From contig NZ_QUQO01000001.1 in NCBI RefSeq assembly GCF_003399445.1, positions 620,001 to 684,000 of the forward strand: a stretch of DNA of 64,000 bases. Direction: 5' to 3'. This DNA is from Parvularcula marina. Its GTDB lineage: Bacteria > Pseudomonadota > Alphaproteobacteria > Caulobacterales > Parvularculaceae. Positions 45,838 to 54,814 of this stretch are shown in pieces. The position numbers and the translations under genes were made by a program. Every line of letters starts with the position of its first letter. Within the stretch, counting starts at the first letter, position 1. The notes under the pieces were generated by a model. That model searched no databases and was not told where the DNA came from. It saw only the letters and a list, made by a program, of their open reading frames with translations.

Positions 45838-47799
45838 ATGCGACGCCTTGCTATTGCTGTATTCACCTTCTTGAGCATGCTTGCCGGCACGACGCATGCG
45901 AACGAAGTCTATCCACTTGAATATTGGGCAGCACAAACTGCTGTTTCGAATGTCCGTCTTTCACCTGACGGCTCCAAGCTCGCCATGCTGGTCACGCCCG
46001 GTCTCGGCGTCGATCCGGTGATCCAGATCTATAACACGAACAGCCTTGCAGAAGGTCCGCGTAGATATAATGCGGCCTCTCTCAAGATTGAGAACTTTAC
46101 CTGGATTTCGAATGACACAATCGTTGTGACGTTCAGTGGCCAGGTTCGCGAACGTATCCGCGGATTTAATCAGGGTACATTCCGTTACACAGCCGCGACG
46201 CTTGATGTTGAAGAAGGCAAGTTCGACCGGATCGGCGACAATGAAGGCCGTATCGCCTCCAGCCTGCCGACCGAAGCCAACAAGGTCATTCTTTCCGTGC
46301 CCGACCGCCGGGTGACGGACTATTATCTCGCTGACATCGACCGTGGCACCGAACGCCTGATCCTCAAAGGTAACGAAGACGTCTTCAGCATCAGCTTCGA
46401 TGATCTTGGTAATCCGCGGACCGCAAACAGCGTCACGCTTGGTGGCGGCCCGGCTATCTTCCAGACGCTTTATCGCAAGCCTGGCGAACGCAGCTGGACT
46501 GTCATTCACGAACTCTCTGAGGAAAGCTTCGAGCAATTCGACGTCGTCGGATTTTATGACGATCCTCGTTATGTCTATGTTCTTGCCCATAATGGCGCGG
46601 ACAAAGTCAGCCTGTGGAAGTTCGATACCGAACAGAAACAGTTCATGGACCGCGTCTATTCCCGTACTGATGGCGACGTTATCGGCATTCGGGTCCACTC
46701 TAACCGTGCGGCCAACCCGGATGAGCTTGTCGCTGCGTCTTATCTGACGGCCGACGGGAGACGTGACTTTGAATTCTTCGACACAGAGTCCGCAGCGAGT
46801 GAAGGCGCGTTGCTCGACCAGCTCGAAGCGGTAATTCCGAACGCCTATTATCTGAGAATCATCAGCCGTTCCTCAGATGGTAATACGCTTCTGGCCTATA
46901 ATATCGGGCCGAAAGATACGGGCAGCTATTACCTCGTTAAAAATGGCCAGCTCCAGTATATCAGTTCTGGCAACCCCTTTGTGAAAAGCAACAATCTGTC
47001 TGAGCTGGAATATGTCAAATACCCGTCACGTCACGGCGACTTGACGGTCCCGGCCTGGGTGACAATCCCGAGCGTGGGCAAAGCCCCCTATCCTACGATT
47101 GTCCTACCGCATGGCGGTCCGTTTGTTCAGGAAGTCATTGACTATGACAAATGGAGCCAGATGCTCGCAAACCAGGGCTATCTCGTCATCCAGCCACAAT
47201 ATCGTGGGTCCAGAGGATATGGCCTGTCACATTACACAGCGGCCTTCCTGCCGCGTGGCGAAGGTGGCGGCAAAATGCAGGACGACAAGGATGATGGCGC
47301 CCTTTATCTCGCCAGCCAGGGCCTTTCCGATCCGAATCGCCTTGCCATGTTCGGCTGGTCCTATGGCGGCTATGCCGCTGTGACTGCCGCATCCCGTCCA
47401 GCGGACCAGATTTACCAGTGTGCGATTGCTGGTGCGTCCGTCCCTGACACCCGTCAGCAGGTGAATTACTATCGTGACCGCCTGCGGGGCTCGAGCCGCG
47501 TTGAGCAGCTGCGCTTCTGGGATGACAGCTATAACCCGATCGAGAACCCGAGCGGCGTCAACATTCCGCTCCTCCTGATCCACGGTACATCTGATCAGCG
47601 TACACCGTTGCGCGGCGTTCGTGACTACATGAAAGCACTCGATCAGGCCGGCTCAACATATAAATATGTCGAACTCCCCAAAGCTGACCACTTCTTTGGC
47701 ACTATCGGGTACGACAATGAGCTGAAGGCTTACAGTGCTATGCTGGACTTCCTCGCGAATGATTGCGGAATTCCGACAGAGCAGAACCCGGCAAATTAA
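45838..47799 (+). CDS. Secreted S9 family prolyl-oligopeptidase-like peptidase
   Basis: A 653-aa protein with a signal peptide (MRRLAIAVFTFLSML, cleaved near 'THA-NE'). A beta-propeller-like domain (~30-390) is followed by an alpha/beta-hydrolase domain with nucleophile motif 'FGWSYGGYAA', catalytic Asp in 'IHGTSDQRTP' and catalytic His in 'ADHFFG'. This matches acylaminoacyl-/dipeptidyl-peptidase relatives. GAGAGGA precedes the ATG. It follows receptor 2 after its terminator, so it probably has its own promoter or depends on readthrough. It may trim peptides in the periplasm; the AtxE2-type lasso-peptide isopeptidases are in this superfamily, but no lasso genes are seen. Confidence 0.9.
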   Translation: MRRLAIAVFTFLSMLAGTTHANEVYPLEYWAAQTAVSNVRLSPDGSKLAMLVTPGLGVDPVIQIYNTNSLAEGPRRYNAASLKIENFTWISNDTIVVTFSGQVRERIRGFNQGTFRYTAATLDVEEGKFDRIGDNEGRIASSLPTEANKVILSVPDRRVTDYYLADIDRGTERLILKGNEDVFSISFDDLGNPRTANSVTLGGGPAIFQTLYRKPGERSWTVIHELSEESFEQFDVVGFYDDPRYVYVLAHNGADKVSLWKFDTEQKQFMDRVYSRTDGDVIGIRVHSNRAANPDELVAASYLTADGRRDFEFFDTESAASEGALLDQLEAVIPNAYYLRIISRSSDGNTLLAYNIGPKDTGSYYLVKNGQLQYISSGNPFVKSNNLSELEYVKYPSRHGDLTVPAWVTIPSVGKAPYPTIVLPHGGPFVQEVIDYDKWSQMLANQGYLVIQPQYRGSRGYGLSHYTAAFLPRGEGGGKMQDDKDDGALYLASQGLSDPNRLAMFGWSYGGYAAVTAASRPADQIYQCAIAGASVPDTRQQVNYYRDRLRGSSRVEQLRFWDDSYNPIENPSGVNIPLLLIHGTSDQRTPLRGVRDYMKALDQAGSTYKYVELPKADHFFGTIGYDNELKAYSAMLDFLANDCGIPTEQNPAN

Positions 47800-47819
47800 T
47801 CATCTGCCGGATCCAAATC

Positions 47820-47848
47820 AAAACGCCGCCCTTCGGGGCGGCGTTTTT
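47820..47848. terminator. Bidirectional intrinsic terminator between the S9 peptidase and thiG
   Basis: A 12-bp stem AAAACGCCGCCC (47820-47831) / GGGCGGCGTTTT (47836-47847) with a TTCG tetraloop and T-runs on both strands. It serves two convergent genes. Confidence 0.93.
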
Positions 47849-47895
47849 CGTTTCAGCGTTTGCGGATTATCAGAACCAAAACCTGTCAGCTTAGG

Positions 47896-48678
47896 TCAGA
47901 TCAGGCCCGCCAGCGGGCTTGAAGGATCAGCATAGCGGCGCTTTTGCATCCGGCCGGCAAGATAGGCTTCCCGCCCGGCAATCACCGCATGTTTCATCGC
48001 CCGCGCCATGCGGATCGGATCGCCAGCCTCTGCGATGGCGGTATTGAGTAGCACCGCGTCACAGCCGAGTTCCATGGCAATCGCCGCATCTGATGCCGTG
48101 CCCACCCCTGCATCGATCAGCACGGGGACTTTTGCCTGCTCGATGATCAGGCGGATATTGACCGGGTTCTGGATCCCAAGCCCTGAACCGATCGGCGCGC
48201 CAAGCGGCATGATCGCCGCAGCCCCTGCCTCCTCGGCCCGCCGGGCCATGACCGGATCGTCAGAGCAATAGACCATCACCTCGAACCCGTCCGCGATCAG
48301 CATATCGAGCGCACGAAGGGTTTCGATCATGTCGGGATAAAGCGTCTTGGGGTCTGAGAGGACCTCGAGCTTGACGAGGTTCCACCCCCCCGCCTCGCGC
48401 GCAAGGCGCAAGGTGCGGACGGCATCCTCACCGGTATAGCACCCGGCTGTGTTAGGCAGGAACGTGAAGCGTTCCGGCGAGAGATAATCGACCAGCATCG
48501 GCTGGCTCTTATCCGTCAGGTTCACCCGGCGCACGGCCACGGTGACGATCTCGGCGCCAGCGGCCTCGGCGGCGGCGGCGTTCTGCGCATAGCTGTCATA
48601 TTTGCCGGTGCCGACGATCAGCCGCGAGGTAAAGCTGCGGCCCGCAATCACAAGCGGTTCGGGCAGTTCACCGTCCAT
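47896..48678 (-). CDS. thiG: Thiazole synthase
   Basis: A 260-aa TIM-barrel enzyme that joins 1-deoxy-D-xylulose 5-phosphate, dehydroglycine and ThiS-thiocarboxylate to form the thiazole of thiamin. '[14 protein letters not shown]' opens the protein; the Schiff-base Lys is in '[10 protein letters not shown]'; '[12 protein letters not shown]' and '[14 protein letters not shown]' bind phosphate. The start overlaps the thiS stop (TGATG). No thiO/thiH, thiE or thiC is adjacent. Confidence 0.96.
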   Translation of the reverse strand: MDGELPEPLVIAGRSFTSRLIVGTGKYDSYAQNAAAAEAAGAEIVTVAVRRVNLTDKSQPMLVDYLSPERFTFLPNTAGCYTGEDAVRTLRLAREAGGWNLVKLEVLSDPKTLYPDMIETLRALDMLIADGFEVMVYCSDDPVMARRAEEAGAAAIMPLGAPIGSGLGIQNPVNIRLIIEQAKVPVLIDAGVGTASDAAIAMELGCDAVLLNTAIAEAGDPIRMARAMKHAVIAGREAYLAGRMQKRRYADPSSPLAGLI

Positions 48679-48902
48679 CAGCCGCCTCCCACAAAATTCA
48701 CGATTTCGATCTCGTCTCCATCGGCCAGTGGCGCCTCCGGAAAGGTCGATTTCGGCACGATCTCGCGGTTTCGCTCAACCGCCACCTTACCCAGCGGGAT
48801 ATCAAGCGATTCCAGAAGCCCAAGCACTGTTCGGGCAGCCGTTTCATGGGCTTGCCCATTGACCTTGAGCGTGATCAGAGCACTGTTAAGCGGATCGGAC
48901 AT
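48678..48902 (-). CDS. thiS: Sulfur carrier protein ThiS
   Basis: A 74-aa ubiquitin-like sulfur carrier ending in '...NFVGGG', with the C-terminal Gly-Gly that is adenylated and thiocarboxylated. '[11 protein letters not shown]' and '[17 protein letters not shown]' are typical beta-grasp segments. It is immediately upstream of, and overlaps, thiG. It is divergent from accB across 137 nt, in which no TPP riboswitch is recognisable. Confidence 0.92.
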   Translation of the reverse strand: MSDPLNSALITLKVNGQAHETAARTVLGLLESLDIPLGKVAVERNREIVPKSTFPEAPLADGDEIEIVNFVGGG

Positions 48903-49039
48903 GGGACGGATTTATGGGTCGGCGGGGCATCTAACAAGCCTCTCTCTCCCCCCATTGCCCGTTATGTCGCAACGGGCTAGAGCCGGGCGCCAGTACCGGG
49001 AACGCTCCCGAAAAGACCAAGAATACAAGGCGGAAGTAG

Positions 49040-49510
49040 ATGCCAGACACCAATTCACTCGATGACGATCTCGAGGCCATCAGGGCCATGGCCGAGGTGC
49101 TCGAAGAAACCGGGCTCACGGAAATCGAACTCGACAGGGGCGGTGTACGCCTGAGGATTGCCAAAACCGGCACGACGGTCGCGATGCAGGCGGCAGCGCC
49201 CATGGTCGCGGCCCCCCAACCTGCTCTGGCACAGGGTCAGGAAAGTGCCGGCGGCGCAGCGGACCTTTCGGGTCATCCGGGCGCCGTCACGTCCCCCATG
49301 GTTGGCACGGCCTATCTTGCCCCGGCCCCGACCTCGCCGCCCTTCGTCAGCGTCGGCGACCAGGTCTCTGAAGGCCAGACCGTCCTCATCGTCGAAGCGA
49401 TGAAGACCATGAACGAGATCAAGGCCACGAAAGCGGGCAAGATCACCCAAATCCTCGCCAAAGATGCCGAGCCGGTTGAATTCGGCGAAGTGCTGCTGAT
49501 CATCGAATAG
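49040..49510 (+). CDS. accB: Biotin carboxyl carrier protein of acetyl-CoA carboxylase
   Basis: A 156-aa BCCP. An N-terminal helical region (~5-45) and Ala/Pro/Gln linker (~46-80) lead to a biotinyl domain; biotin is attached at Lys122 in '[10 protein letters not shown]'. It carries carboxylate between AccC and the AccAD transferase for malonyl-CoA. The stop overlaps the accC start (TAGTG). Confidence 0.97.
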   Translation: MPDTNSLDDDLEAIRAMAEVLEETGLTEIELDRGGVRLRIAKTGTTVAMQAAAPMVAAPQPALAQGQESAGGAADLSGHPGAVTSPMVGTAYLAPAPTSPPFVSVGDQVSEGQTVLIVEAMKTMNEIKATKAGKITQILAKDAEPVEFGEVLLIIE

Positions 49511-50856
49511 TGTTCGGAAAAGTCCTCATCGCCAATCGGGGCGAAATCGCCCTTCGCGTCCATCGGGCCTGCAAGGAGCTCGGGATCCAGACGGTTGCCG
49601 TCCATTCGACGGCGGACGCGAATGCCATGCATGTTCGGCTCGCCGATGAAAGTGTCTGCATCGGCCCGCCCGCCGCAAAAGACAGTTATCTGAACATTGC
49701 CTCGATCATCGCCGCGGCGGAGATCACAGGCGCGGACGCCATCCATCCGGGCTATGGCTTCCTCTCTGAAAATGCGCGTTTTGCGGAAATCGTCGCCGCG
49801 CATGATCTGACCTTTATCGGTCCGTCAGCGGAGCATATCCGCGTGATGGGCGACAAGATCACGGCCAAGGAAACGATCGGTAAGGCGGGCATCCCGCTGG
49901 TCCCTGGCTCCGATGGCGCAGTCCGTACGGTCGATGAAGGCCGCAAGATCGCAAAAGAGATCGGCTATCCGGTTCTCGTCAAGGCAGCTTCGGGCGGCGG
50001 TGGACGCGGCATGAAGCTGGCGCGTACCGAGGACGATATCGAATCGGCAATCCTCAATGCGCAGTCCGAAGCCAAAGCCGCTTTCGGTGATGACTCGGTC
50101 TATCTTGAGAAATATCTCGAACTGCCGCGCCACATCGAAATCCAGATCGCCGCTGACAGCCACGGCAATGTCATCCATCTGGGCGAGCGTGACTGCTCGC
50201 TCCAGCGCCGTCACCAGAAAGTGCTCGAAGAGGCGCTTTCGCCGGTTCTGACCGATGAGCAACGCGCAGAGATCGGCGAGATCACCCGCAGCGCAATTGA
50301 AAAGCTTGGCTATCTCGGTGTCGGCACGGTCGAGTATCTCTATGAGAACGGCAAATTCTACTTCATCGAGATGAACACCCGGCTTCAGGTCGAACATCCG
50401 ATCACGGAGCAGGTGACCGATCTTGACCTCGTGCGTGAGCAGATCAGCATTGCCGCCGGCAACAAGCTGACCCTCCGCCAGGAAGACGTCAAATTCAACG
50501 GCCATGCCATTGAATGCCGGATCAATGCTGAGGATCCGCGAACCTTCGCGCCCTCGCCCGGCCGGATCACAGATTTCCACGCGCCCGGCGGCCCCGGCGT
50601 GCGGTTCGATTCAGCGGTCTATGACGGCTATATGATCCCGCCGCATTATGATTCGATGATCGGCAAGCTGATCGTCTATGGCGACAGCCGTGAGCTTTGC
50701 CTCGCACGCCTGCGCCGGGCCCTTTCCGAAACGGTCCTGACCGGGGTGAAGAGCACAATCCCGCTGTTTGAGGAGCTGCTCGACAATCCGGAATTCCAGC
50801 GCGGCGAGTACAATATCCATTGGCTCGAAAACTGGCTCGCAGAGGACGATGCCTGA
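49510..50856 (+). CDS. accC: Biotin carboxylase subunit of acetyl-CoA carboxylase
   Basis: A 448-aa ATP-grasp enzyme that carboxylates BCCP-biotin. '[13 protein letters not shown]' opens the protein, '[12 protein letters not shown]' is the ATP-binding glycine loop, and '[13 protein letters not shown]' carries the catalytic and metal residues. It starts at GTG 49510, overlapping the accB stop by one base. The usual pair accB-accC is intact; accA and accD are not here. Confidence 0.97.
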   Translation: MFGKVLIANRGEIALRVHRACKELGIQTVAVHSTADANAMHVRLADESVCIGPPAAKDSYLNIASIIAAAEITGADAIHPGYGFLSENARFAEIVAAHDLTFIGPSAEHIRVMGDKITAKETIGKAGIPLVPGSDGAVRTVDEGRKIAKEIGYPVLVKAASGGGGRGMKLARTEDDIESAILNAQSEAKAAFGDDSVYLEKYLELPRHIEIQIAADSHGNVIHLGERDCSLQRRHQKVLEEALSPVLTDEQRAEIGEITRSAIEKLGYLGVGTVEYLYENGKFYFIEMNTRLQVEHPITEQVTDLDLVREQISIAAGNKLTLRQEDVKFNGHAIECRINAEDPRTFAPSPGRITDFHAPGGPGVRFDSAVYDGYMIPPHYDSMIGKLIVYGDSRELCLARLRRALSETVLTGVKSTIPLFEELLDNPEFQRGEYNIHWLENWLAEDDA

Positions 50857-51388
50857 GAAGGCACCGTCCACGCCCCGGCTGACGCTTGCCACAAGGGTCA
50901 CGATCTTCCGCATCCTGCTGGCCATCGCGCTCGGCCCGCTCCTGCTCGCTTTGCCTGCGCTGGCAGGTGCAGCCCTCATCGCAGTGCTGGGGCTGACGGA
51001 TTATCTCGATGGGTATCTGGCGCGCGCACGCAATGAGGTGACGAAACTCGGCGCCGCGCTCGACCCCATCGCCGACAAGCTAGTGACCGCCTCCGCGCTC
51101 ATCGCCTTTGCAGCGAACGGCACGCTCAGCGGCATTCATCTTTATGCGGTTTTTGCCATCCTCTTACGCGAAGTGCTGATCTCAGGGCTTCGCGAAACAG
51201 CCGCTGGCAGCGGTTCTATGGCGGTCAGTCAGCTTGCTAAATGGAAGACAACCTTCCAGTTCATCGCGCTGATCTCGCTGTGTTTCGGCCCGACCCCGCT
51301 GGCGCTCGGCTTTTTGTGGATGGCAGCGGTCCTGACCGTCTGGACAGGTGCCGGTTACGTCATCCGCTGGTGGGCCAGCGTGTCGTGA
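50849..51388 (+). CDS. pgsA: CDP-diacylglycerol-glycerol-3-phosphate 3-phosphatidyltransferase
   Basis: A 179-aa membrane enzyme making phosphatidylglycerol phosphate. It contains the full CDP-alcohol phosphotransferase signature D-x2-DG-x2-AR-x8-G-x3-D-x3-D, starting at 'DYLDGYLAR'. About five hydrophobic helices are visible. The ATG at 50849 overlaps the accC end by 8 nt and follows GAGGA (50842-50846); a longer frame from 50768 is not supported. Co-transcription with accBC joins fatty-acid and phospholipid synthesis. The last 29 nt overlap the convergent nitroreductase gene. Confidence 0.93.
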   Translation: MPEKAPSTPRLTLATRVTIFRILLAIALGPLLLALPALAGAALIAVLGLTDYLDGYLARARNEVTKLGAALDPIADKLVTASALIAFAANGTLSGIHLYAVFAILLREVLISGLRETAAGSGSMAVSQLAKWKTTFQFIALISLCFGPTPLALGFLWMAAVLTVWTGAGYVIRWWASVS

Positions 51389-51992
51389 TCGCCGCCACAT
51401 CGGGGCGCGCGCGCTCTTTTGGCGGCTCGGTCGCTGTCCCGACATAAAGAATGCCCGCAACCCGCTCATGCGGTCCCATATCGAGCCGTTGACGGACATT
51501 CTCGTCATAGGCGACCCATTCGGATATCCACTGCGCGGCATAGCCCATAGCCGAGGCGGCAATCAGGAAGTTCTGGCAGACCGCGCCTGCGGTCAGGATC
51601 TGCTCCCATTCGGGCGTCTTGTGCTCGCGGTTGACCGACGAGATCACAAAGACAATCGACGGCGCCCGGAAGGCAAGGCTGCGCGCAAGATCCGGCGCCG
51701 GCGTGTCGCTATCAGAGGATGCTTCTGCGGCGGCGGCAAAGATATCGCCGAGGGCGTCTCTGGCCTCTCCTTCGAACAGGATAAAACGGTAAGGTACGAC
51801 CCGGCGGTGATCCGGTGCCCGTGCGGCAATCGTCAGCAAGCGATCCATTTCCTCTTGCGAGGGGCCGGGGCCGGTCAGGAGTTTCGCGGCGGTCGAACGA
51901 CGGTTCCAGAGAAGTGCAAGTGTGTCGTCGCTGGGATGGGCGGCAGGCAGATCCTGCCCGAACTCAGGGGGTACAAATTGGGACTCGGTCAT
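51360..51992 (-). CDS. Nitroreductase family FMN oxidoreductase (YdjA-like)
   Basis: A 210-aa protein with 'NRRSTAAKLL' near the N-terminus for FMN phosphate, 'APDHRRVVPYRFI' and the Gly-rich 'MGYAAQWISEW' segment of YdjA-type nitroreductases. The physiological substrate is unknown. The ATG at 51992 and a GTG at 52001 are both possible. It is 43 nt downstream of the FtsA-like gene on the same strand, where ftsZ would usually be expected, so it may be transcribed with the end of the dcw cluster. Confidence 0.85.
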   Translation of the reverse strand: MTESQFVPPEFGQDLPAAHPSDDTLALLWNRRSTAAKLLTGPGPSQEEMDRLLTIAARAPDHRRVVPYRFILFEGEARDALGDIFAAAAEASSDSDTPAPDLARSLAFRAPSIVFVISSVNREHKTPEWEQILTAGAVCQNFLIAASAMGYAAQWISEWVAYDENVRQRLDMGPHERVAGILYVGTATEPPKERARPDVAAITTRWPTSG

Positions 51993-52035
51993 CCGGGTCA
52001 CTTAGTCAGTAATGTGCCGTCCCGCAAAGCGCTCT

Positions 52036-53046
52036 TCACACATGGCGCCGGACCCAGCGCAGAAGCGCATTGCCGCTGCCCGGCAGGAAGCCGCCCGGCA
52101 GGCTGATGCGGCGCGGTGCCTGCCACGCTTCCTGTGCGCCTTGCCCCAGCGGGCGCAAATGCTCATCGGCAATCAGCGTCACCTCATGGTCAAGCACGCG
52201 GGTGAAAATCTCGGCGGCGCGTTTGGCTTTGTGCCCGAGCCCCGTCAGCTCGACGGGCCAGCTCGCTTTTCCCTGAGCCGCGCTGCGCACATGATGGGCA
52301 AAGCCCGCCATTTCCTCGAGCCGCGCATCAAGAACGCGTAAGACTGCCTTTTCCGCCGTATGAGGACGGCTGAGGGCGGCGCGCATCAGCGGACCTGCCT
52401 CCTCTTCACTGACGAGACCCGCCAGCACGAGATCGGTTTCCAGATGCCGGACCCCGGCGGCCATGGACCCGGCGCCGGAAAATCCTGTCTCGGTCGCGGC
52501 AACCGCCAGCATATCTTCCCGGTTCAGATGAATGAGCAGCGACTCTTCGCTCTCATCCTCCGTCGTCCGTCGATAGGCGAGCGCCTCATGCGGGGTGATG
52601 ATGTCGCGCAGCTCATGGCCGTGCCGTGTCACGATCTCTTCAAGCTCTGATGCCTGCCGTAACGGCATAGAGAGATCGAGGAATTCCGTCGTCAGCTTGG
52701 CAGCCGACTCCCCGATTGGTGGCAGATGCGAAATCGCATGATCATATATGAAGGCCGCAGGCTGACGGTAGAGAACCGCAAGCCCCTCTTCCTCACCGGG
52801 CAGATCGGCAGCCGCCTCATTGAGCTCATCAAGATCGGCATAAGCGACAGGCCGCGACAGCTCCATCGACAGGGCAAAACGCCGTGTCCGGATCAGGCTC
52901 GCCGGGATCAGGAGGATGATTTCGCTGCCTTGCGGCAGATGACGCAGCTTGGCGTCAAGCGCCGCCTCCAGCTCATGGCCGGCACGGCTCAGATCAATGA
53001 GATGCGGCTCTGCCGTCAGCTCGATTTGGGCTTGAGATACGCCCAT
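52036..53046 (-). CDS. ftsA: Divergent FtsA-like division protein lacking canonical nucleotide-binding motifs
   Basis: A 336-aa protein directly after ftsQ, the normal ftsA position. It can be laid out against FtsA: residues ~14-110 match late domain 1A plus the 1C subdomain ('RPVAYADLDELNEAA'), 150-225 match the domain carrying phosphate loop 2 ('TEDESEESLLIHL ... AAGVRHLETDLVLAGLVSEEEA'), 265-290 the adenosine-motif region ('VELTGLGHKAKRAAEIF'), and 325-336 a C-terminal amphipathic helix ('NALLRWVRRHV') like FtsA's membrane anchor. Typical FtsA is ~410-440 aa. The phosphate-1 segment is missing, DIGGGT is replaced by HLNRED, and LTGGAA by LTGLGH. The ATG at 53046 follows GAGGGA and overlaps ftsQ by 31 nt. 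A different actin-fold or unrelated protein cannot be excluded. Confidence 0.68.
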   Translation of the reverse strand: MGVSQAQIELTAEPHLIDLSRAGHELEAALDAKLRHLPQGSEIILLIPASLIRTRRFALSMELSRPVAYADLDELNEAAADLPGEEEGLAVLYRQPAAFIYDHAISHLPPIGESAAKLTTEFLDLSMPLRQASELEEIVTRHGHELRDIITPHEALAYRRTTEDESEESLLIHLNREDMLAVAATETGFSGAGSMAAGVRHLETDLVLAGLVSEEEAGPLMRAALSRPHTAEKAVLRVLDARLEEMAGFAHHVRSAAQGKASWPVELTGLGHKAKRAAEIFTRVLDHEVTLIADEHLRPLGQGAQEAWQAPRRISLPGGFLPGSGNALLRWVRRHV

Positions 53047-53891
53047 TCGGGATCCCTCAGATCAATATAATCCAGTGTTTCAGACAGTTTGCCTGTGCCC
53101 GCGCCGAGACCTTCCAGACGGTCGAGAGCCGGGCCTGCCGGCCCTTCGGGCAGGCGGGCGGTAAAATCATTACGGAAACGAAGATCGAAACGGCGGTCAC
53201 CGACACTCATCACCACAGCGACGCGGCTCATCAGTGCAGGGCGCTCATAAAGTGCGGTCAGAAGCGGAATGGCGGTTTCGGGCGAGGATGATCCGGCAAC
53301 GACCATCAGGTCGGTATGCTCAACGGGAGGGACTTCGGCGATCAGCGTACCACTCAGATCAATCAGGTGATAGCGCCCTGCGCCATCCTGCCAGAGCGCG
53401 GCGGGGCGGCGTTCACGAACGGAAATATGCACCGTATTCGGCCATAACCGCTCAACGGCGGCGGACTGGACCCAGCCGAGCTGTTCGATCTTCTGGCGGG
53501 CGTCTTCCGCATCAACATGCAGGAGCGAACGACCAAGGACACTGCCCGCTTCGTCGTCCTCGAGCGCCAGCATGATCTCACGGTTAGAGAGCTGGTCACT
53601 GCCGTAAAGCGAGACGCGGGTGACCGAGAAGCCCATGGCCTTTGCGGCCCGGCCGGTCAGCGTATCGATCCTTGTGCCAATATTCGAGAAATAGCCCCCC
53701 GCCATCAGCATGACGACGGCGAGAACGGCAATGGCCGCAAGCCCGACAGCGACAACCGACAGAACGCCCGCGCCAAGTTCCGCAAGGCCCGTCTTTAGGC
53801 GCTCGAACATGGTCAGCTGTTTCTTCCGGCCCCGGCCTTTTTTGTTGGCCGTTTTGCCTCTGGCTTTAGATCTACCCTTTACCGGGGGCAT
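53016..53891 (-). CDS. ftsQ: Cell division protein FtsQ
   Basis: A 291-aa bitopic membrane protein of the divisome. A very basic cytoplasmic tail ('KGRSKARGKTANKKGRGRKK') precedes one transmembrane helix (~46-65), a POTRA domain ('VTRVSLYGSDQLSNREIMLAL', ~80-150) and the beta domain ('WPNTVHISVRERRPAALWQ', 'LIDLSGTLI'). The ATG at 53891 follows GAGGA; a GTG at 53912 would add seven residues. The start overlaps the ddl end, and its own end overlaps the FtsA-like gene by 31 nt, so translation is coupled along the operon. Confidence 0.92.
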   Translation of the reverse strand: MPPVKGRSKARGKTANKKGRGRKKQLTMFERLKTGLAELGAGVLSVVAVGLAAIAVLAVVMLMAGGYFSNIGTRIDTLTGRAAKAMGFSVTRVSLYGSDQLSNREIMLALEDDEAGSVLGRSLLHVDAEDARQKIEQLGWVQSAAVERLWPNTVHISVRERRPAALWQDGAGRYHLIDLSGTLIAEVPPVEHTDLMVVAGSSSPETAIPLLTALYERPALMSRVAVVMSVGDRRFDLRFRNDFTARLPEGPAGPALDRLEGLGAGTGKLSETLDYIDLRDPEWAYLKPKSS

Positions 53892-54814
53892 GTCGCGTCC
53901 TCTATCATCCACCGGGTCAGCGCCCCGAAATCGATGCCTGCCGCGGCCGCCTGTTCCGGCGCGAGAGAAGTCGGGGTCAGGCCTGGTTGGGTATTCACCT
54001 CCAGGATGAACAGGCCGTTAACGCCGGCCCTGTCGTCCCAGCGAAAGTCAGCGCGGGCAAGGCCTTTGCAGCCCAGCGCCTCGATCGCCGCGACGGAGAT
54101 TTCCATCGCGGCTTTTGCCACTTCCTCGGGGATATCGGCGGGCAGAACGTGGGTGGAGCCCCCCGCCGCATATTTCGATTCATAATCATAGAAGCTGTTC
54201 TTGGGGATGATCTCGGTGACGCCGAGCGCCCGGTCGCCCATCACCGCGACCGTGATCTCGCGGCCCGGAATGAAGGGCTCGACCATGGCGATACCGCCAA
54301 AGAGTTCCTCATCGATATCGGCTTCGACGGGCGGACCCTGATTGGGGCTGGTGATGATGAAAACACCAAAAGACGAGCCGTCTCCGACGGGCTTGAGCAC
54401 ATAAGGCAGCGACAGCGGGTGATCGCCTTTCAGCGTCGAGGTTTTGATCACGCTGCCGCCCGGCACCCGGATGCCGCGCGCGGACAGAACCGCCTTGGTG
54501 CGCGGCTTGTCCATGCAGAGGGCGGAGGAAAGAACGCCTGAATGGGTGTACGGAATGTCGAGGATTTCGAGCAGTGCCTGAATGCGGCCATCCTCACCGA
54601 ACGGTCCGTGGAGGGCATTAAAGACCGCATCGGGACCATTGCCGCCAAAACTCTGATAGAGATCGCGCGCCACATCCCGGCTCATGTCGATTTCCTCGAC
54701 ATTGAAGCCCTCCTCGCGCAGGGCCTTGGCCGCGGCCGCGCCGCTGACGAGGCTGACCTCGCGTTCCGAGCACCAGCCGCCCTTGAGCAATGCGATATTG
54801 CGGTATTCCGTCAT
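53879..54814 (-). CDS. ddl: D-alanine-D-alanine ligase
   Basis: A 311-aa ATP-grasp ligase making D-Ala-D-Ala for the peptidoglycan stem peptide. 'VALLKGGWCSEREVSLVSG'-type start (here 'IALLKGGWCSEREVSL'), 'HGPFGEDGRIQALLEILDIPYTHSG', 'YVLKPVGDGSSFGVFI' and 'LEVNTQPGLTPTSL' are diagnostic. The ATG at 54814 overlaps the murB stop (ATGA) and follows GGGAGA; a longer frame to 54844 lies inside murB. Confidence 0.95.
   Translation of the reverse strand: MTEYRNIALLKGGWCSEREVSLVSGAAAAKALREEGFNVEEIDMSRDVARDLYQSFGGNGPDAVFNALHGPFGEDGRIQALLEILDIPYTHSGVLSSALCMDKPRTKAVLSARGIRVPGGSVIKTSTLKGDHPLSLPYVLKPVGDGSSFGVFIITSPNQGPPVEADIDEELFGGIAMVEPFIPGREITVAVMGDRALGVTEIIPKNSFYDYESKYAAGGSTHVLPADIPEEVAKAAMEISVAAIEALGCKGLARADFRWDDRAGVNGLFILEVNTQPGLTPTSLAPEQAAAAGIDFGALTRWMIEDATCPR

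Noticed and set aside
34111-47799. Lasso-peptide cluster (TonB receptor plus S9 isopeptidase)
   Set aside because: No precursor, B (leader peptidase) or C (Asn-synthetase-like) gene is found; the S9 peptidase and receptors alone are not enough.
48903-49039. TPP riboswitch upstream of thiS
   Set aside because: I could not find the conserved CUGAGA-type core and paired arms in this 137-nt gap.
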